From an uncultured Eggerthellaceae bacterium (GTDB taxonomy: Bacteria; Actinomycetota; Coriobacteriia; Coriobacteriales; Eggerthellaceae), in the NCBI GenBank assembly GCA_934630905.1, contig CAKTXN010000002.1, positions 1-64,000 of the forward strand: a DNA stretch of 64,000 nucleotides. Direction: 5' to 3'. The translations under genes and the position numbers were made by a program. The notes under the pieces were generated by a model. That model searched no databases, was not told where the DNA came from, and saw only the letters and a program-made list of their open reading frames with translations. Positions 8,715-16,575 of the stretch are shown here, one piece after another (position 1 is the stretch's first letter; the number at the start of each line of letters is the position of its first letter).

Positions 8715-9734
8715 CTACATCTTAGCCATTTCGCCCAGCGTGTTGTTGTACCAGTTCGCCGTGTTCGGTGGGCAGTACTTTGCCGCCGCCGAATATGTAA
8801 TGGAATAGCCGTAGCCATCGGCCAGGCCCTTCACGTGGGCGTAGATGGCATCGGTCCAGTTAAACCAAATGGAAGCGCCCCAGCCCCATGCGTTGTGAGG
8901 CAGGAAGCAGTGCGCGCCCTTGCCGCTTTCCGTGTTGGAAATAGCCGGTGACCAGCGCGGATCCACGCCGTAATCCCACGCGGCCTGCGCAAAGTCGCAG
9001 CCGTGGCCCGCCAAATTCGAACCCGCCAGATACGCATCAATACGCTGCGTCCACTCCTCCACGAACGCCTCTTCGCCCGCGGAGAAGTCAACTTGCGCCA
9101 CGGCACTTTCGCCGCCATACGCGCGCTGTTTCGCCTGAACTTCCTGGATATGAACGCGCTCGGCCGCAAGACGCGCCTCTTCCTCTTCGCGACGCTGCTG
9201 CTCAATACGATCGGAAAGCGTCTTGAAGTCGGCCGTTGCGTTCAATGGCGCCAAATCGTTCAATGCGGTGCGGCGGGCGAACGCGTTCGCGAACACATCG
9301 GTGGTCGTTGCATTTGCGCTGTTCGCAGCAGCAGAAGCGCCAGATGCCGATGAAGCCGTGCCCGATGCAATGGAGGTAGCGGAGGCGGGATCTACACCTA
9401 GGATGCCCGTTGCGGCTTGAGCGTCTGACCCATCGGTGCCGTCCTGGGAATCCGTCGAGCCCGCCGAGGCACCCGCTCCTTGAGCAGCCGTAGCGGACTG
9501 CCCGACTTGGGCAGTGGCGCTCGAAGCACTTGGCGGCGTAATATCGCTGCTCACCGTGATGCGCGCCTTGAACGACCCCGAGGAACCCAGGCCCATTGAA
9601 ACTTGATTCGGCGTGAGCATGTTCGAGGAAGCGAACCCGATAACGGCAGCAAGCGCGCACACGCACACGCCGCCGATAACCGCTTTCGCGGCAAAGCTCT
9701 TCTTCGCCTTCTTCACACTTTTTCTGCTGGCCAT
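8715..9734 (-). CDS. Membrane-anchored cell-wall hydrolase-like protein
   Basis: A 339-residue protein with a basic N-terminus (MASRKSVKKAKK) and one TM or uncleaved signal segment at ~16-38. A long Ala/Ser/Thr-rich spacer follows (~60-155), then a charged, probably coiled-coil segment around EQQRREEEEARLAAE. The C-terminal ~110-residue domain contains SNTESGKGAHCF and NAWGWG, resembling the lysozyme/glucosaminidase fold in which the Glu of the ESG motif is catalytic. It probably acts on peptidoglycan outside the cell. AGAAGG precedes the ATG. Exact substrate specificity cannot be read from the sequence. Confidence 0.72.
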   Translation of the reverse strand: MASRKSVKKAKKSFAAKAVIGGVCVCALAAVIGFASSNMLTPNQVSMGLGSSGSFKARITVSSDITPPSASSATAQVGQSATAAQGAGASAGSTDSQDGTDGSDAQAATGILGVDPASATSIASGTASSASGASAAANSANATTTDVFANAFARRTALNDLAPLNATADFKTLSDRIEQQRREEEEARLAAERVHIQEVQAKQRAYGGESAVAQVDFSAGEEAFVEEWTQRIDAYLAGSNLAGHGCDFAQAAWDYGVDPRWSPAISNTESGKGAHCFLPHNAWGWGASIWFNWTDAIYAHVKGLADGYGYSITYSAAAKYCPPNTANWYNNTLGEMAKM

Positions 9735-10534
9735 ACAACCTTCTCTAAATCAGCAGCACTGCCAATAAACGATGCGTCTTTCGCCCGCGCGGGAAGACGA
9801 AAATGCCTTGTGCGCAGCGAAAACCGTTCATTGCGACCGCATGTTCAACTAATAAACAAGCGAATATTGTAGCATCTGGCGCGAAAAGAGCCTAATCGAG
9901 CGCCTTCGCATATGAAGGCTTCTTCACGTTTTGTTCGCTTTTCGCACTCCCGGGCGCGCGGGCGCTTCGGCACGCCGCGCACGGGTGCCGGCACATCGCC
10001 ACTGGTCCGTGCCCTCTCTACGCGCATCCCTGATCCAAATCGGGATGAATTGCTCTTCCTCCTGCATTGGCGGACCCCTTTGTTGGAAAAGAGGGGGCAA
10101 ACTCGGGCAAATCGACGATAATCGGTGGTCGGCGATTCGGCAGGGAGGCGTGCCTCAGTCGCGCAATTCTCTGACCTGGGGTTTTGCCGAAGCATTTTCC
10201 TCGTTGCGTCCCGCATGCCGGAAAACGGCCCGATTTGCGCCTTGCGACCACCGATTATCGTGCGTTTGCCCGAATCCGGGGGCGTTTTCGCAACAACCGC
10301 CCCCTCCGTGAACCCCCTCTGCCGTGCGAGCCTTTGCCTGCCGCGGTTGACCCCTACCCTTCCCTTTTATCGTTGTTTTCCCGTTTATCGTTGTTTCGTA
10401 ACGTATTCCCTTCTCAGGCGCTTGCGCCGTGGCTGTTCGCTATACTGTAATTTGAAAAAAACTGCACGTAACACATTTCCGTTCCCGCGCATTTCACATT
10501 TGCACGAAAACGAATATCCCGTAGAAGAGGTAGC
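9735..10534. other. 800-bp intergenic region containing an inverted-repeat element
   Basis: No gene is supportable here; the short frames crossing it are not protein-like. It contains inverted-repeat element 1 (10081-10296). Near 9866-9871 the minus strand reads TACAAT, a possible -10 box for the cell-wall hydrolase gene. On the plus strand TATACT around 10441 may be the -10 box of the amidohydrolase gene. Confidence 0.55.
10081..10296. repeat. Long inverted-repeat element, copy 1
   Basis: The left arm (10081-10130) starts TGTTGGAAAA and contains CGGGCAAATCGACGATAATC followed by GGTGGTC. The right arm (10246-10296) is its imperfect complement, starting GACCACCGATTATCG and ending in CAACAA. 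About 115 unrelated bases separate them. Arms of the same sequence and spacing recur at 27536-27773 and 35452-35678. Confidence 0.8.
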
Positions 10535-11329
10535 ATGATGCCTATCGTTGATGCGCATTGCCATATTTATCCGGAAAAGATTGCCACCCGCGCGGTGCAA
10601 TCTGTCGGCGATTTCTACTCTTTGGAGATGGACGGCGACGGCACCGCAGGTCGCCTGCTTGAATACATGAAGCAAGGCGGCATCACGCATGCTATCGTCC
10701 ATTCCGTGGCCGTGAAGCCTCATAATGTGACCAGCATCAACAACTTTATTATTGAGCAATGCCAGCTGCACCCCGAATTCATTGGCTTCATGACCATGCA
10801 TCCCGATTTCGACGATCCCGAAGCGGAAATCGAACGCTGCCTGGCCGCAGGACTGCACGGCATGAAGATTCACCCTGATACCCAATACGTAAACGCCGAC
10901 GATCCACGCATGATGCGCATCTACGAGATGATCGAAGGCCGCGCCAGCTTGATTCTGCACGCGGGCGACTACCGCTACGACTATTCGCATCCGCGCCGCA
11001 TCAAGAACATTTGCCGCACATTTCCCCAGCTGAAGGTGAACGCAGCGCATTTTGGCGGCTGGAGCGTGCCCGATTTGGCGGTGGAATACATGAAAGACGA
11101 GAGCTGCTTCATGGACTGCTCCAGCTCATTTGCGTTCGTGGGTGCCCAGCGCGCGAAGGAGCTCATCCGCATCTACGGCGCCGATCGCATTCTGTTCGGC
11201 AGCGACTTCCCCATGTGGGAACCAACCTCTGAGCTGGCATTTTTGCGCAGCCTTGACCTAACCGACGACGAGATGGAAAAAATCCTGTGGAAGAACGCTG
11301 AGCGCTTCCTAGGGTTTTCCGTTGCGTAG
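10535..11329 (+). CDS. Amidohydrolase-family metal-dependent hydrolase
   Basis: A 264-residue TIM-barrel hydrolase of the amidohydrolase-2 type. The metal site is visible as VDAHCHIYPEK at the N-terminus, a central His in HGMKIHPD (Lys preceding), ILHAGD, NAAHFGG and the late Asp in ILFGSDFPMWEP. Members hydrolyse or decarboxylate varied small molecules; the substrate here is unknown. The ATG at 10535 (or the next codon) has AGAAGAGGTAGC upstream. The MFS-CBS permease starts 48 bases downstream with its own ribosome site, so the two may be co-transcribed. Confidence 0.85.
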   Translation: MMPIVDAHCHIYPEKIATRAVQSVGDFYSLEMDGDGTAGRLLEYMKQGGITHAIVHSVAVKPHNVTSINNFIIEQCQLHPEFIGFMTMHPDFDDPEAEIERCLAAGLHGMKIHPDTQYVNADDPRMMRIYEMIEGRASLILHAGDYRYDYSHPRRIKNICRTFPQLKVNAAHFGGWSVPDLAVEYMKDESCFMDCSSSFAFVGAQRAKELIRIYGADRILFGSDFPMWEPTSELAFLRSLDLTDDEMEKILWKNAERFLGFSVA

Positions 11330-11377
11330 CAGAGCTTCGCGCATTCGCATCACAGAACACCGGAAAGGAGTCCTGCC

Positions 11378-13324
11378 ATGATAATGGGTCTATCGCGTGA
11401 AAACTTTATCGGCCTTGCCGTGCTGACCTGCGGTTCTTTTGTCACGCTGCTCAATCAAACGCTTATCACCCCTGCGCTTTCCACCATCATGGTGGAATTC
11501 TCCATTGATACGGCAACAGTGCAGTGGCTTGTGAACGGCTTCACCATCGTGAACGCCATTATGGTACCTATTGTGGCGCACCTTATTGATAATTACAGCA
11601 CGCGCACGCTGTTCACCTGTGCCATGGTCGCTTTCCTTGCAGGATCGCTTTTCGCCGCATGGGGCCCGTCTTTCCAGCTATTGCTGGTTGGCCGTATGTT
11701 GCAAGCCGTTGGCGCGGGCATGCTTATGCCCATGTGCCTAACCGAGCTCATGACATCGTTTCCCGTGGAGCATCGCGGACAGGCGATGGGAATATTCGGC
11801 CTGGTCAACGCCGTGGCACCTGCTGCTGGACCAACGCTTTCCGGCCTTGTTATCGACTCGTTTAACTGGCATGTTCTGTTCTATATTGTTTCGGGTCTTT
11901 CCGCGGCGGGCATCATTGCGGGCCTGATTGCGCTCAAAAACGGCGATGGCGGCAAGCGCGAGCGCAAAAGCCGCATGGACAAGCTTTCCGTTATCTCTTC
12001 TTCGCTGGGCTTGGGTTCGTTGCTGTACGGCTTCAGCATGATGGGCACCGTAGGGTTTTCGCCCCTGGTTATTGGCTCTATTTTGCTGGGCGTACTCATC
12101 CTGGCGTTCTTCGTGCATCGTCAGCTTCACATGGATTACCCCATGCTGAAAGTGGATATCCTGAAGAACAAGCGCTTCGCCATTTCGACCATCATCATTG
12201 TGGTTCTGCAACCAGGACTTATGTGCGGACCGATTCTTATCCCCATCTTCATTCAATCGACGCTGGGCTATTCCGCCACCATGTCCGGCCTGACCATGAT
12301 TCCAGGCGCCATTCTTATGGCGGTTTTGAACCCCGTTGTGGGACGTCTTTTCGATAAGAAGGGACCGCGCAAACTAGCAATTGGCGGCGGCGCTCTATTC
12401 ACGGTTGCCACAATTCCCATGTGCTTTTTCAACCTGGATACGCCCTTATGGGCCGTGGGTGCATGCATGGCCATGCGTAATGCCGCTTTTGCCCTGATCA
12501 ACATGCCTATTAGCACGTGGGGTATGAACGCGCTTGACGATAGGCTGATGAACCATGGCTCGTCCATCAGCAACACCACCCGTATGGTAGCAGGTGCCCT
12601 GGGAACGGCAATTATCGTTTCCATTTCGACGTTTGCAACGAATATAGGCACAGGCGCGGGTCTTGAGATCCATGCCGCAAACGCGCTGGGCTTCGATGTT
12701 GCATTCGTTTTCTCTTCCTGCATTGCTGCGCTGGTTATGATTCTGTCCATCGCGCTGGTGAAAAGCAACCGAGCACACAACGTAAGCGCTGACGAGGGCG
12801 GACAGCGTCGCTTCACGCTGGAGCAGATTATGAAGCGCGACGTGTTCACCATCGACGACACCGCAACGGTCGCAGAAGCCGCTGCCGCATTTGTGGAGAA
12901 GGACGTAAGCGCTGTTCCGATTGTCAACGCGCAAGGCAAAGCGGTGGGCTTCATCTCCGATGGCGACATTCTGCGCGCGCTTTCTGGCGAGGAAAACAAC
13001 AAGGAATACGTTGACCCTGTGAGCATGCTTATTCGCAGCTCGGTGGGCAGCGCCAACTCCGCTGGGTTCGAGGAACGTCTGAAAGCCCTGATGGAGCAGC
13101 CAGTCACCTCCATCGCGCATATGGGAATCATTTGCGTGGATATCCATGATCGCTTGTCTGTGGTATGCCGCGTGCTGGGCGAAAATCATCTGAAGAAGGT
13201 ACCCGTGCTTGACGATGGCGTTATCGTGGGCATCATCAACCGCTCGGATATTACGAAATTCGCCATGGCGCAGTACATGAAAAGCCACGAATCGCTGCTC
13301 ACGCAGCAAAGCGTTGGGGCGTAA
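11378..13324 (+). CDS. DHA2-type MFS permease fused to a CBS-domain pair
   Basis: A 648-residue protein. Residues ~1-460 give 14 predicted membrane segments typical of drug:H+ antiporters of the DHA2 (EmrB/QacA) group, with the helix-4 region GRMLQAVGAGMLMPM. The C-terminal ~160 residues form two CBS motifs: MKRDVFTIDDTATVAEAAAA...FISDGDIL, and MGIICVDIHDRL...VGIINRSDI. CBS pairs bind adenosyl nucleotides and usually regulate the attached protein. The CBS tail is unusual for DHA2 transporters and suggests gating by nucleotide or ionic state. The start has GGAAAGGAG upstream. The substrate is unknown; the adjacent amidohydrolase may act on the same compound. Confidence 0.85.
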   Translation: MIMGLSRENFIGLAVLTCGSFVTLLNQTLITPALSTIMVEFSIDTATVQWLVNGFTIVNAIMVPIVAHLIDNYSTRTLFTCAMVAFLAGSLFAAWGPSFQLLLVGRMLQAVGAGMLMPMCLTELMTSFPVEHRGQAMGIFGLVNAVAPAAGPTLSGLVIDSFNWHVLFYIVSGLSAAGIIAGLIALKNGDGGKRERKSRMDKLSVISSSLGLGSLLYGFSMMGTVGFSPLVIGSILLGVLILAFFVHRQLHMDYPMLKVDILKNKRFAISTIIIVVLQPGLMCGPILIPIFIQSTLGYSATMSGLTMIPGAILMAVLNPVVGRLFDKKGPRKLAIGGGALFTVATIPMCFFNLDTPLWAVGACMAMRNAAFALINMPISTWGMNALDDRLMNHGSSISNTTRMVAGALGTAIIVSISTFATNIGTGAGLEIHAANALGFDVAFVFSSCIAALVMILSIALVKSNRAHNVSADEGGQRRFTLEQIMKRDVFTIDDTATVAEAAAAFVEKDVSAVPIVNAQGKAVGFISDGDILRALSGEENNKEYVDPVSMLIRSSVGSANSAGFEERLKALMEQPVTSIAHMGIICVDIHDRLSVVCRVLGENHLKKVPVLDDGVIVGIINRSDITKFAMAQYMKSHESLLTQQSVGA

Positions 13325-13371
13325 CACGTAACACGCCGGCGGCTCTTTCGCGCGCTTGTGCGTGCTTGTGG

Positions 13372-13674
13372 CTACACTAGTTCGAACCGACCCCCAGGAA
13401 GCGTGGCTACAAGCGTCAAGCTGCCCCCCAGCGCCGCAACATACCTACGCAATGAATCAACGCTCATCGCCCCAAGGTCACCATTCTCCATACGAGAAAC
13501 GCGGTTCTGCGACACGCCGATGGCCTTCGCGACCTGCACCTGCGTCATATGAGATGCTTTTCGAGCTTCACGAAGATTGTATGCCTCGACTAAAGCGTGG
13601 GTTTCCCGCTCCGCCTGCTCCATCTGGGCAGGCGTCACTCCTCGTTTAGCCAGATATTCGTCCAAGTTGCTCAT
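13372..13674 (-). CDS. HigA-type antitoxin, XRE-family HTH
   Basis: A 100-residue protein with a Cro/C1-type helix-turn-helix (SHMTQVQVAKAIGVSQNRVSRM) in its centre. It overlaps the 3' end of the toxin-like gene by four bases and follows it, the toxin-first order typical of HigBA modules. It is expected to bind and neutralise the toxin and, with it, to repress the operon at the palindrome upstream of the toxin gene. These roles are inferred from family and arrangement. Confidence 0.85.
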   Translation of the reverse strand: MSNLDEYLAKRGVTPAQMEQAERETHALVEAYNLREARKASHMTQVQVAKAIGVSQNRVSRMENGDLGAMSVDSLRRYVAALGGSLTLVATLPGGRFELV

Positions 13675-14042
13675 TCCTGCTCCTTTAGTTTTTCCAAATG
13701 GTCAAAATAGATTGCCTCCGCCTTAGGAATCGCCCTCTTATACCATTCGGACCATTTCGTCTTGCCGTTCTTACCCTTAGCTTTATCCCCACCAAGCAGC
13801 ATAACTGCATTTCTCAAGGGGTCAAAAGCGAAGATAATCCTTATCTCCGAACCCTTTGGAGACGCAGGTCGCAGCTCTTTCAGATTTTTAACGCGAGCTC
13901 CCGAAAGCGTATCCGCCAAAGGTCTACCTAAATTGGGACCCTCCTGCTCTAACCTCTTCAATGAAGCAAATATCTTTGCAATCGTCTCGGTATCTAAGTT
14001 ATCAAGCCAATCAACGATGTATTCAAGTTCAACCTTCCACAT
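13671..14042 (-). CDS. HigB/RelE-superfamily toxin (phage Gp49-like)
   Basis: A 123-residue protein of the RelE/ParE superfamily, HigB (Gp49-like) branch. Visible family features are the N-terminal helix pair ending LKRLEQEGPNLGRP, the strand VKNLKELRP, and the basic core EIRIIFAFDP followed by VMLLGGDKAKGKNGKTKW. HigB toxins cleave mRNA on the ribosome. GAGGATAT precedes the ATG at 14042. It is immediately followed by the HTH antitoxin, so this looks like an intact pair. Base composition upstream is clearly AT-richer than the surroundings, consistent with acquisition. Confidence 0.85.
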   Translation of the reverse strand: MWKVELEYIVDWLDNLDTETIAKIFASLKRLEQEGPNLGRPLADTLSGARVKNLKELRPASPKGSEIRIIFAFDPLRNAVMLLGGDKAKGKNGKTKWSEWYKRAIPKAEAIYFDHLEKLKEQE

Positions 14043-14062
14043 ATATCCTCGCTTTTCAAATT

Positions 14063-14082
14063 ATATAGCTTATAAGTTATAT
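14063..14082. promoter_or_regulatory. 20-bp near-perfect palindrome, probable toxin-antitoxin operator
   Basis: ATATAGCTTATAAGTTATAT is self-complementary except for one mismatched pair, and lies 20 bases upstream of the toxin start codon. XRE-type antitoxins normally bind such palindromes overlapping their own promoter, so autoregulation by the HigA-like protein is the likely role. Binding is not demonstrated. Confidence 0.65.
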
Positions 14083-14272
14083 TTTCAAGAAAGAGCGTCG
14101 CAAATCCACAATGCGCGGCACCATAAAAACCCAATAAACTATTCATTCGCATATCTTGACAGCGAACATTTGTTTGCTTATAGTAGCATAACATAAAAGC
14201 GAACAGAAGTTCTTATTTTTGGAATTTAACGAAGACCCTGCCTATCAACCGCAGGCTGCGAAGGAGGTGCTT

Positions 14273-15664
14273 GTGGACGTTCTTGCGAAGCTGGAAATAT
14301 TAGCAGACGCTGCGAAATACGATGTCGCTTGCACCTCTTCGGGGGTGGATCGCGGTGCGCGTAAAGGACAGCTTGGCAACGCCCTGTCCGCCGGCTGCTG
14401 CCACAGCTTCACCGCAGATGGACGCTGTATTTCTCTGCTGAAAGTTCTCATGACAAACGTGTGCGTCTACGATTGTGCTTACTGCGCAAGCCGACATTCG
14501 AACGAAGTAAAGCGCGCCGCGTTTACCCCACAAGAGCTTGCCGATTTAACCATATCGTTTTACCGGCGCAACTACATCGAAGGGCTTTTCCTGAGTTCGG
14601 GAGTCATTAAAAACGCCGATTACACCACCGAACTTATGATTCAAACGTTGCGAATACTGCGCGAAGAGCATCGCTTCAACGGCTATATTCACGCGAAAGC
14701 GGTTCCTGGCGCCTCTCCCGAACTTGTTGACCAATTGGGCAGGCTTGCCGACCGCATGAGCGTGAACATGGAACTGCCCAGCCAAAAGAGTTTGCAACTG
14801 CTTTGCCCGCAGAAAAGCAAGCAGTCAATTTTGGCACCCATGCGCCAGATTCGCGACAGCTCTGCCGAAGATGCTGAATCGCGCAGCCTTGCGCGTAGAA
14901 GCACAACATATCTGGCACATTCCCGCCCCCGCAGAAAACAGCGTGCGTTTGTTCCCGCAGGTCAAAGCACCCAAATGATCATCGGCGCAACCCCTGAAAG
15001 TGATTTTCAAATACTAACGCTGTCAGCCGCGCTCTATCAACAAATGGACTTGAAGCGCGTGTTTTTTAGCGCTTACCTTCCTGTAAACGCCGATGCGCGC
15101 TTACCGCAAAACGACGCCATACAGCTCAATCGCGAACATCGTCTTTACCAGGCAGATTGGCTCTTGCGCTTCTACCAATTCGACGTGACTGAAATAATCG
15201 ATGAAGCCCATCCCTTCCTGGAAACCGATGTTGATCCGAAAGCGAATTGGGCGCTCAACCACCTGGACTTCTTCCCTGTTGAAGTCAACAAAGCGCCCCT
15301 TGAAGAGCTTCTGCGTGTCCCCGGTATTGGCGCAAAAGGAGCCCGTCTTATCGTGAAAGCACGACGCACGCATGCGTTGGGAGAAGCAGAGCTCAAAAAG
15401 CTTGGCATCGCCTATAAACGCGCGCGCTTTTTCATCACCTGCAACGGTTCCTATTGCGGCTCGGGCGTGGATTTCTCACGCGAAGGACTCCATAGCGTGC
15501 TTGCAGGCCCCATCAACGGAGGACGTCACGGAAGACGCGCCGACAAGGTACTACCGGGCCAAATGAGCTTGTTCGACAGCGAAACACCAGCGCTTAAGCA
15601 ACCCGCACCATCGGGAAAACGGCTTTTACAAAACGCACCGCAGAAAGCGCTGGTGAGCTTATGA
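14273..15664 (+). CDS. Putative DNA modification/repair radical SAM protein
   Basis: A 463-residue radical SAM protein of the family paired with the DUF4130 protein (TIGR03916-type). The [4Fe-4S] motif is CVYDCAYC (Cx3Cx2C). The C-terminal part holds a helix-hairpin-helix-like motif (LLRVPGIGAKGARLIVKAR), a DNA-binding signature. The GTG at 14273 is preferred over a TTG 54 bases upstream because a perfect AAGGAGGTGCTT precedes it and VDVLAKLEILADAAKYD matches the usual family start. Its stop overlaps the next start (ATGA), indicating coupled translation. The reaction is unknown; a DNA-related role is inferred from the motif and partner. Confidence 0.88.
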   Translation: MDVLAKLEILADAAKYDVACTSSGVDRGARKGQLGNALSAGCCHSFTADGRCISLLKVLMTNVCVYDCAYCASRHSNEVKRAAFTPQELADLTISFYRRNYIEGLFLSSGVIKNADYTTELMIQTLRILREEHRFNGYIHAKAVPGASPELVDQLGRLADRMSVNMELPSQKSLQLLCPQKSKQSILAPMRQIRDSSAEDAESRSLARRSTTYLAHSRPRRKQRAFVPAGQSTQMIIGATPESDFQILTLSAALYQQMDLKRVFFSAYLPVNADARLPQNDAIQLNREHRLYQADWLLRFYQFDVTEIIDEAHPFLETDVDPKANWALNHLDFFPVEVNKAPLEELLRVPGIGAKGARLIVKARRTHALGEAELKKLGIAYKRARFFITCNGSYCGSGVDFSREGLHSVLAGPINGGRHGRRADKVLPGQMSLFDSETPALKQPAPSGKRLLQNAPQKALVSL

Positions 15665-16575
15665 AAACGCATATCGAAGAAGCCACCCTTGAGATTGCCT
15701 ACAGCTACGATGGAACCCTTGAAGGACTGCTCAGCGCCATATTTGCCGCTTATGCAAACCACGAGAACCCGTTAGATATTGCACCACGCAATCAGCTGCA
15801 GCTGCGCTTGGGACAGGAAGAGCGACAAATTGAGACCAACGTCGCCCATGCGCAGCGGGTCGCACGCGGCATCATAGGCGCTGGAGGCAAGGCGACGTTT
15901 GAAGCCGTGAAAAAAGCATCCGTTTCAAGCGACCCCCACGCCGGAACCACCGTCTTTCACTTTGTGCAGAAACTCATGAAGGAACGCGGATATCTGCTTA
16001 ACCAGCTGGCAGACCCCGTTGTCGGCGAGTTCATGCGCCTGGTGAAAGCCGTGGACGTTGAATGCGAACGCATGCGCCAATTCGTGCGGTTTTCTCATTT
16101 GGAAAGCGGTGGCTGGTTTGCGGTATGCAACCCGCGTGATAATGTGATTCCCCTGGTCATGAATTGGTTTGCTGCGCGATTCAACGACCAGCCATTCGCT
16201 ATCTACGATGAAGTGCACCATATTGCCGGCGTGTATGAAAAAAGCAGCTGGTATCTTATAAACACCAGCTGCTTCAACGCACCGATATATTCCTCGGAAG
16301 AATGCCTTATGCAAGATGCATGGCGCTTGTTTTACCGCACGCTGTCCATTGACGCACGTTACAACCCCGAATTGCGCCGTCAGCATATGCCCGTGCGCTA
16401 CTGGTGCAACTTGACGGAAATGCAGCAACTCGAAAATGCATTGGGCGCGCAGAGGTCGCGCTCTGCGATCACTTCCATGACACAGCTCGAAGCACCAACC
16501 GAAGGAGTGCGACCCGCCCCAAAAGCCACCCCGGCGGCTCTTCCTAACAAGGACGTGCCGCAGCAGCAAGAATGA
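15661..16575 (+). CDS. DUF4130-family DNA metabolism protein
   Basis: A 304-residue protein of the TIGR03915/DUF4130 type, which almost always sits beside the radical SAM gene that precedes it here with a 4-base overlap. The start AYSYDGTLEGLLSAIFAAY and the motif RFSHLESGGWFAVCNPRDNVIPLV are characteristic. The last ~45 residues form a Pro/Ala-rich tail. Some relatives are fused to uracil-DNA glycosylase-like domains, which supports a DNA repair context, but its activity is not established. The 3' end overlaps the convergent argD gene by 32 bases. Confidence 0.82.
   Translation: MKTHIEEATLEIAYSYDGTLEGLLSAIFAAYANHENPLDIAPRNQLQLRLGQEERQIETNVAHAQRVARGIIGAGGKATFEAVKKASVSSDPHAGTTVFHFVQKLMKERGYLLNQLADPVVGEFMRLVKAVDVECERMRQFVRFSHLESGGWFAVCNPRDNVIPLVMNWFAARFNDQPFAIYDEVHHIAGVYEKSSWYLINTSCFNAPIYSSEECLMQDAWRLFYRTLSIDARYNPELRRQHMPVRYWCNLTEMQQLENALGAQRSRSAITSMTQLEAPTEGVRPAPKATPAALPNKDVPQQQE

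Noticed and set aside
10081..10296. Inverted-repeat elements as integron attC sites
   Set aside because: The ends do not show the required RYYYAAC / GTTRRRY arrangement, no integrase is present, and the elements are not attached to gene cassettes.
5640..10534. Search of the first intergenic gaps for tRNA genes
   Set aside because: No cloverleaf with a T-loop (GGTTCGAATCC-like) could be recognised in these or other gaps; none is reported.
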